Below are positions 61,785 through 64,000 of a stretch of 64,000 nucleotides of DNA, piece after piece. How positions within the stretch are numbered: position 1 is the first letter of the stretch; every line of letters begins with the position of its first letter. The notes beneath the pieces are model-generated. The model was not told the origin of the DNA. It saw only the letters and a program-made list of their open reading frames with translations, and did no database searches. Source of the DNA: Corallococcus coralloides DSM 2259 (GTDB lineage Bacteria; Myxococcota; Myxococcia; Myxococcales; Myxococcaceae). A program made the position numbers and the translations under genes. Location of the stretch: assembly GCF_000255295.1 (NCBI RefSeq), contig NC_017030.1, positions 5,828,001 to 5,892,000 of the forward strand, in the 5' to 3' direction.

Positions 61785-61812
61785 CTGCGCGTCGAGCGGA
61801 GGCGACGCGCAG
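61785..61812. repeat. Inverted repeat after dtcC
   Basis: A perfect 10-base inverted repeat, CTGCGCGTCG (61785-61794) and CGACGCGCAG (61803-61812), with an 8-base spacer, 43 bases after the dtcC stop. It could act as a transcription terminator, but no T-run follows on either strand. The stretch may also be part of a split gene (see the MazF/PemK-like entry). Confidence 0.5.
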
Positions 61813-61851
61813 CAAGGGGCTGGCGGACTTCTGCGTGTTCCGTGCGTCGAG

Positions 61852-61871
61852 GTAGCCCTACAGCTGCAGTT
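61852..61871. repeat. Left terminal inverted repeat of the IS
   Basis: 20 bases matching the complement of 63318-63337 at 19 positions. Confidence 0.88.
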
Positions 61872-63256
61872 TGAGTCGCGCCCCTCGGGCTCGGTAGTGA
61901 CACTGCATGGCCACGGCTTGGTGGTGGCGTCGCCAGCGACTCCAGGCCAGGACGTGCGCGACAGGAGCCACAGTCCGTCGCAGGAGTGAAAGCAGGAGTC
62001 TGCGCACTTCCTGGATGGAGTAGCGGAGGAGGGCCGTCAGTGAAGGCCACGCCGGGCGAGAAATGCACGCATGGGATTTCTTCGTACCGGCAGGCCGAGG
62101 GCTTTTGGGGGCAGCTTCTCCTCGAGTGGGAGATTGGCCATGGCACGAGCTGAGGCAAGGAAGATGTGGGCTACCAGGCACAGCGTCATGTGCCGGTGCC
62201 AGGCCGTCCAGGTGCGCACTTCGTAGTCGGCCAAGCCCACTTCGCCCTTGGCGGACTCGAAGTCCTCCTCCACGGCCCACCGACTGCCCGCCGCCTGCAC
62301 CAGCGACGCCAGCGAGGCATTGCGTCGGGCATGGGCGATGTAGAAGGCCACTTTGCCGTCCGCGAGGCTTCGACGAAACAGCAGCCATCGCGACAGGCCC
62401 AGGTGCTGGTTGAGTCGCATGCGTGCCCAGTCGTAGAGGCGTGGGCCCTTGGTGCCCGCGCCGGCGGACAGACGCACCCACGCGTCCAGCGGGACTTCCT
62501 GCACCATGTCCCCCGGCTTCACCTGGTAGAAGCCGCGCCAGACGTGCGTGTTGGAGGCCACCGCCAGCACGTAGGGCTGGTGCAAGTCTTCGAGGAAGCG
62601 GCGCAGCGTGGTGTCGCGTCCGTAGACTTCGTCCCCCACCACCCATGCGGGCTTCAGACCCGCCCCAGCGCCGTTGCAGCATGCCTTGCGCGAGGGCGGG
62701 TTTCGATTCAAAGCCCACTCGTCCGGAATGCCTCTGCCCGGCGGCGAGCACCGTCCTGCGTCCACGGCTCCGGCAGGTACAACTCCCGGTCCACCAGCGC
62801 ATGCCCACGTGGCGTCGCGTACGAGAGGAAGACGCCCACCTGCGCGTTCTCCACCTTGCCCGCGGTGCCCGTGTACTGGCGTGCCACTCCCACGGATTTC
62901 TCTCCCTTCTTCAGAAAGCCTGTCTCGTCCACCGCCAGGATGCCCCCTTCACCCAGCGCCCGGCGTGCGTACTCCAGCACGTCGTCGCGCACCGCATCCG
63001 CGTCCCACTTCGCACGCAGCAGCAGGTGCTGGAAGGCATAGGGCGCTCGATGCCCCGCATCCTCCGAAAGGCCCCACACATTCTTGCGCTGCGCTCGCCC
63101 CAGAAGGGCCTTCACGTACTCGACTGCGGTGGCGTGCGCCTCGCGCCTGCGAAAGTGCGGCTGCAACCAAGCGCCTACCGCCTCCAGCTCCGTCACGAGA
63201 CGGCCAACCAGCCGGACTTCCGGTGCCTGCGCTTCTGTGGCCAATGGTGGCTGCAT
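61858..63256 (-). pseudogene. IS701-family transposase, frameshifted
   Basis: A DDE transposase of about 460 codons spread over all three frames. The first part is intact: MQPPLATEAQAPEVRL... ILAVDETGFLKKGEKSVGVARQY..., carrying the first catalytic Asp (VDETGF). After WTQDGARRRAE the frame breaks, continues as GIPDE, then VGFESKPALAQGMLQR, then GLKPAWVVGDEVYG (second Asp), WLLFRRSLADGK and WAVEEDFESAKGEVGLADY (Glu). The C-terminal EVRRLLLSLL...VLAWSRWRRHHQA lies in another frame. Four breaks between ~62650 and 62765 each equal the loss of one G, and a fifth lies near 62040-62070. Without correction no functional transposase can be made. Confidence 0.88.
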
Positions 63257-63317
63257 GGGAAGTCTCGCTCCTCCCCCTCCTGTTTCCTCAACAAGAGGAT
63301 GACTGCCGAGTCTTCCG

Positions 63318-63337
63318 AACTACAGCTGTAGGGCTAC
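63318..63337. repeat. Right terminal inverted repeat of the IS
   Basis: 20 bases matching the complement of 61852-61871 at 19 positions; it lies 62 bases upstream of the transposase start. Confidence 0.88.
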
Positions 63338-63593
63338 AGGGAATAACAAAAATTGTACGAGGATCCGCCCGCTGCGAATGAAAAGCGCTCTGAGCAACAA
63401 TCACTCTTCGCGTCTCGTGATCAGTGGCAGTTCTCCGAAGCTCGCTCGCAGGGAAGCGGACTGACTCCGAACCGTCGCCACTCGACAAGTCGACAATGAA
63501 CACAGCGCCAGGACGGGCCTGAGCTTGAAGCTCAACGGACGCCAGCCCCAACTGAACACGACGATCATTCAAATCGCTGTTTCCAGTCGTCAC
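63338..63593 (-). pseudogene. MazF/PemK-like toxin gene split by the IS
   Basis: From a GTG at 63593 the frame encodes ~85 native residues before entering the IS, ending at 63288 within the element. RPGAVFIVDLSSGDGSE, RRVIVAQSAFHSQRADP and RTIFVIP follow the MazF/PemK pattern (G-x-V-x-x-VDL ... RP/RR-VIVxSxxF ... xxVxP), though the match is modest. If the IS is removed, the frame can continue into 61851-61743, ending in LDAQLETVRELRSVV, like the C-terminal end of such toxins. The start codon follows the stop of the upstream gene directly (TAAGTG). The assignment as toxin is tentative; the disruption is clear. Confidence 0.5.
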
Positions 63594-64000
63594 TTAGCCC
63601 CCCTTTCCTACAACTGAAAGAGTCGCCTCATCAATCAGGGGCTTCATTAGCGATAGCATATCCTCAGCACCTGCCGATGCCGCCGGCGGCACAATCTCCG
63701 CGAAAAGCTCGTTCCACGGAATATCTCCTGCCAAAACCGCATCCACCGACAACGTCTGCAATATCGCCAAACGAAGCGGCGAGACCCCCATTGCAAACCA
63801 AAGCCACTCTGGATGTTCATTGACAACTTCGCGACTAATCTCCGCGGACTCACGCCCCCCCAACTCCACGCCATGCGCAATACTTAGATACCGAGCAAGA
63901 AACTCAAGCGACTGACGCCCAAAGCCCAAATGCGCCCCTTTAAACGCAAGAGACATCAAATCGCGCTCAGAGGTATAGTCGGCAGTACGTACTGCTCCGA
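63594..64000 (-). CDS. Unknown protein, N-terminus beyond window
   Basis: The frame is open from the right edge (base 64000) to a TAA at 63596-63594, giving 134 residues of a protein whose start lies outside. The internal ATG at 63956 is probably not the true start, since coding-like sequence (GAVRTADYTSERDL) precedes it. The segment is helical and mildly acidic: MSLAFKGAHLGFGRQSLEFLARYLSIAHG, EHPEWLWFAMGVSPLRLAILQTL, WNELFAEIVPP. I do not recognise a family. GC content is again lower than the genome average, as in the Detocs cassette. Being adjacent to the toxin-like gene it may be its partner, which is a guess. Confidence 0.65.
   Translation of the reverse strand, partial: GAVRTADYTSERDLMSLAFKGAHLGFGRQSLEFLARYLSIAHGVELGGRESAEISREVVNEHPEWLWFAMGVSPLRLAILQTLSVDAVLAGDIPWNELFAEIVPPAASAGAEDMLSLMKPLIDEATLSVVGKGG

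Larger units (their letters stand above)
61852..63337 (-). mobile_element. IS701-family insertion sequence, degenerate
   Basis: A ~1.49-kb element bounded by 20-base terminal inverted repeats that differ at one position (GTAGCCCTACAGCTG at the left, its complement at the right). Its only gene is an IS701-type transposase on the minus strand, now broken by several frameshifts. The flanks share only the dinucleotide AG, so a target duplication is not clear. GC content is high again, unlike the defence cassette to its left, suggesting a separate arrival from a myxobacterium-like donor. Confidence 0.88.

Noticed and set aside
61743..61851. Separate small gene between dtcC and the IS
   Set aside because: No start codon with SD and no complete frame; better explained as the cut end of the gene interrupted by the IS.

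Overview
The window looks like chromosomal DNA of a myxobacterium (Myxococcaceae, of the Corallococcus/Myxococcus kind). Most of it is very GC-rich with strong G/C third-position bias. Genes are tightly packed with many 4-base ATGA/GTGA overlaps, and it is rich in multidomain histidine kinases, an FHA protein, a Ser/Thr kinase and lipoproteins. Genus is an inference from style; no rRNA is present.

Layout. 1-5.2 kb: a two-component signalling cluster (a PAS protein cut by the left edge, a single-domain response regulator, a small histidine kinase and a hybrid kinase). 5.8-20.6 kb: a thiazole/oxazole-modified microcin (TOMM) RiPP locus. A fused cyclodehydratase (ThiF-like C domain plus YcaO), a B12-binding radical SAM enzyme, an amidohydrolase and a SagB-type dehydrogenase run on the plus strand. 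They converge on a minus-strand operon of FHA-GAF histidine kinase, TOMM kinase/cyclase fusion and a precursor peptide ending in CCGSPCC. A sedolisin (S53) peptidase is divergent from the cyclodehydratase. 20.6-23.4 kb: sulfate activation (cysD-cysN-cysC). 23.6-26 kb: a type II thioesterase and an Sfp-type phosphopantetheinyl transferase around a small membrane protein. 28.0-32.3 kb: a four-gene operon around a hyaluronan/chitin-synthase-like glycosyltransferase. 32.4-37.1 kb: a urate-to-ureidoglycolate operon (flavoprotein, allB, alc, uraD, uraH). 37-56.5 kb: mostly housekeeping or single genes (metallo-beta-lactamase/Rieske fusion, TerC, tRNA-Val, SCP2, Hsp70, UvrD-like helicase, lipoproteins, zinc-ribbon repeat protein, ComEA-like protein, lysC, hutH).

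56.5-64 kb is different. Immediately after hutH the base composition drops sharply and a three-gene cassette begins: a 1168-residue helical-repeat sensor with a C-terminal GHKL ATPase domain, a stand-alone receiver, and a receiver fused to a purine-nucleoside-phosphorylase-like domain. This is the architecture of the anti-phage system Detocs (DtcA, DtcB, DtcC), in which the phosphorylase effector destroys ATP on infection. The cassette is followed by a decayed IS701-family insertion sequence that seems to have split a MazF/PemK-like gene, and by another foreign-looking gene running off the right edge. The segment therefore looks like a laterally acquired defence island placed 22 bases after hutH.

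The main systems to look at are the Detocs-type cassette, the TOMM locus with its built-in signalling module, the polysaccharide-synthase operon and the ureide operon with a flavoprotein in the urate-oxidase position.
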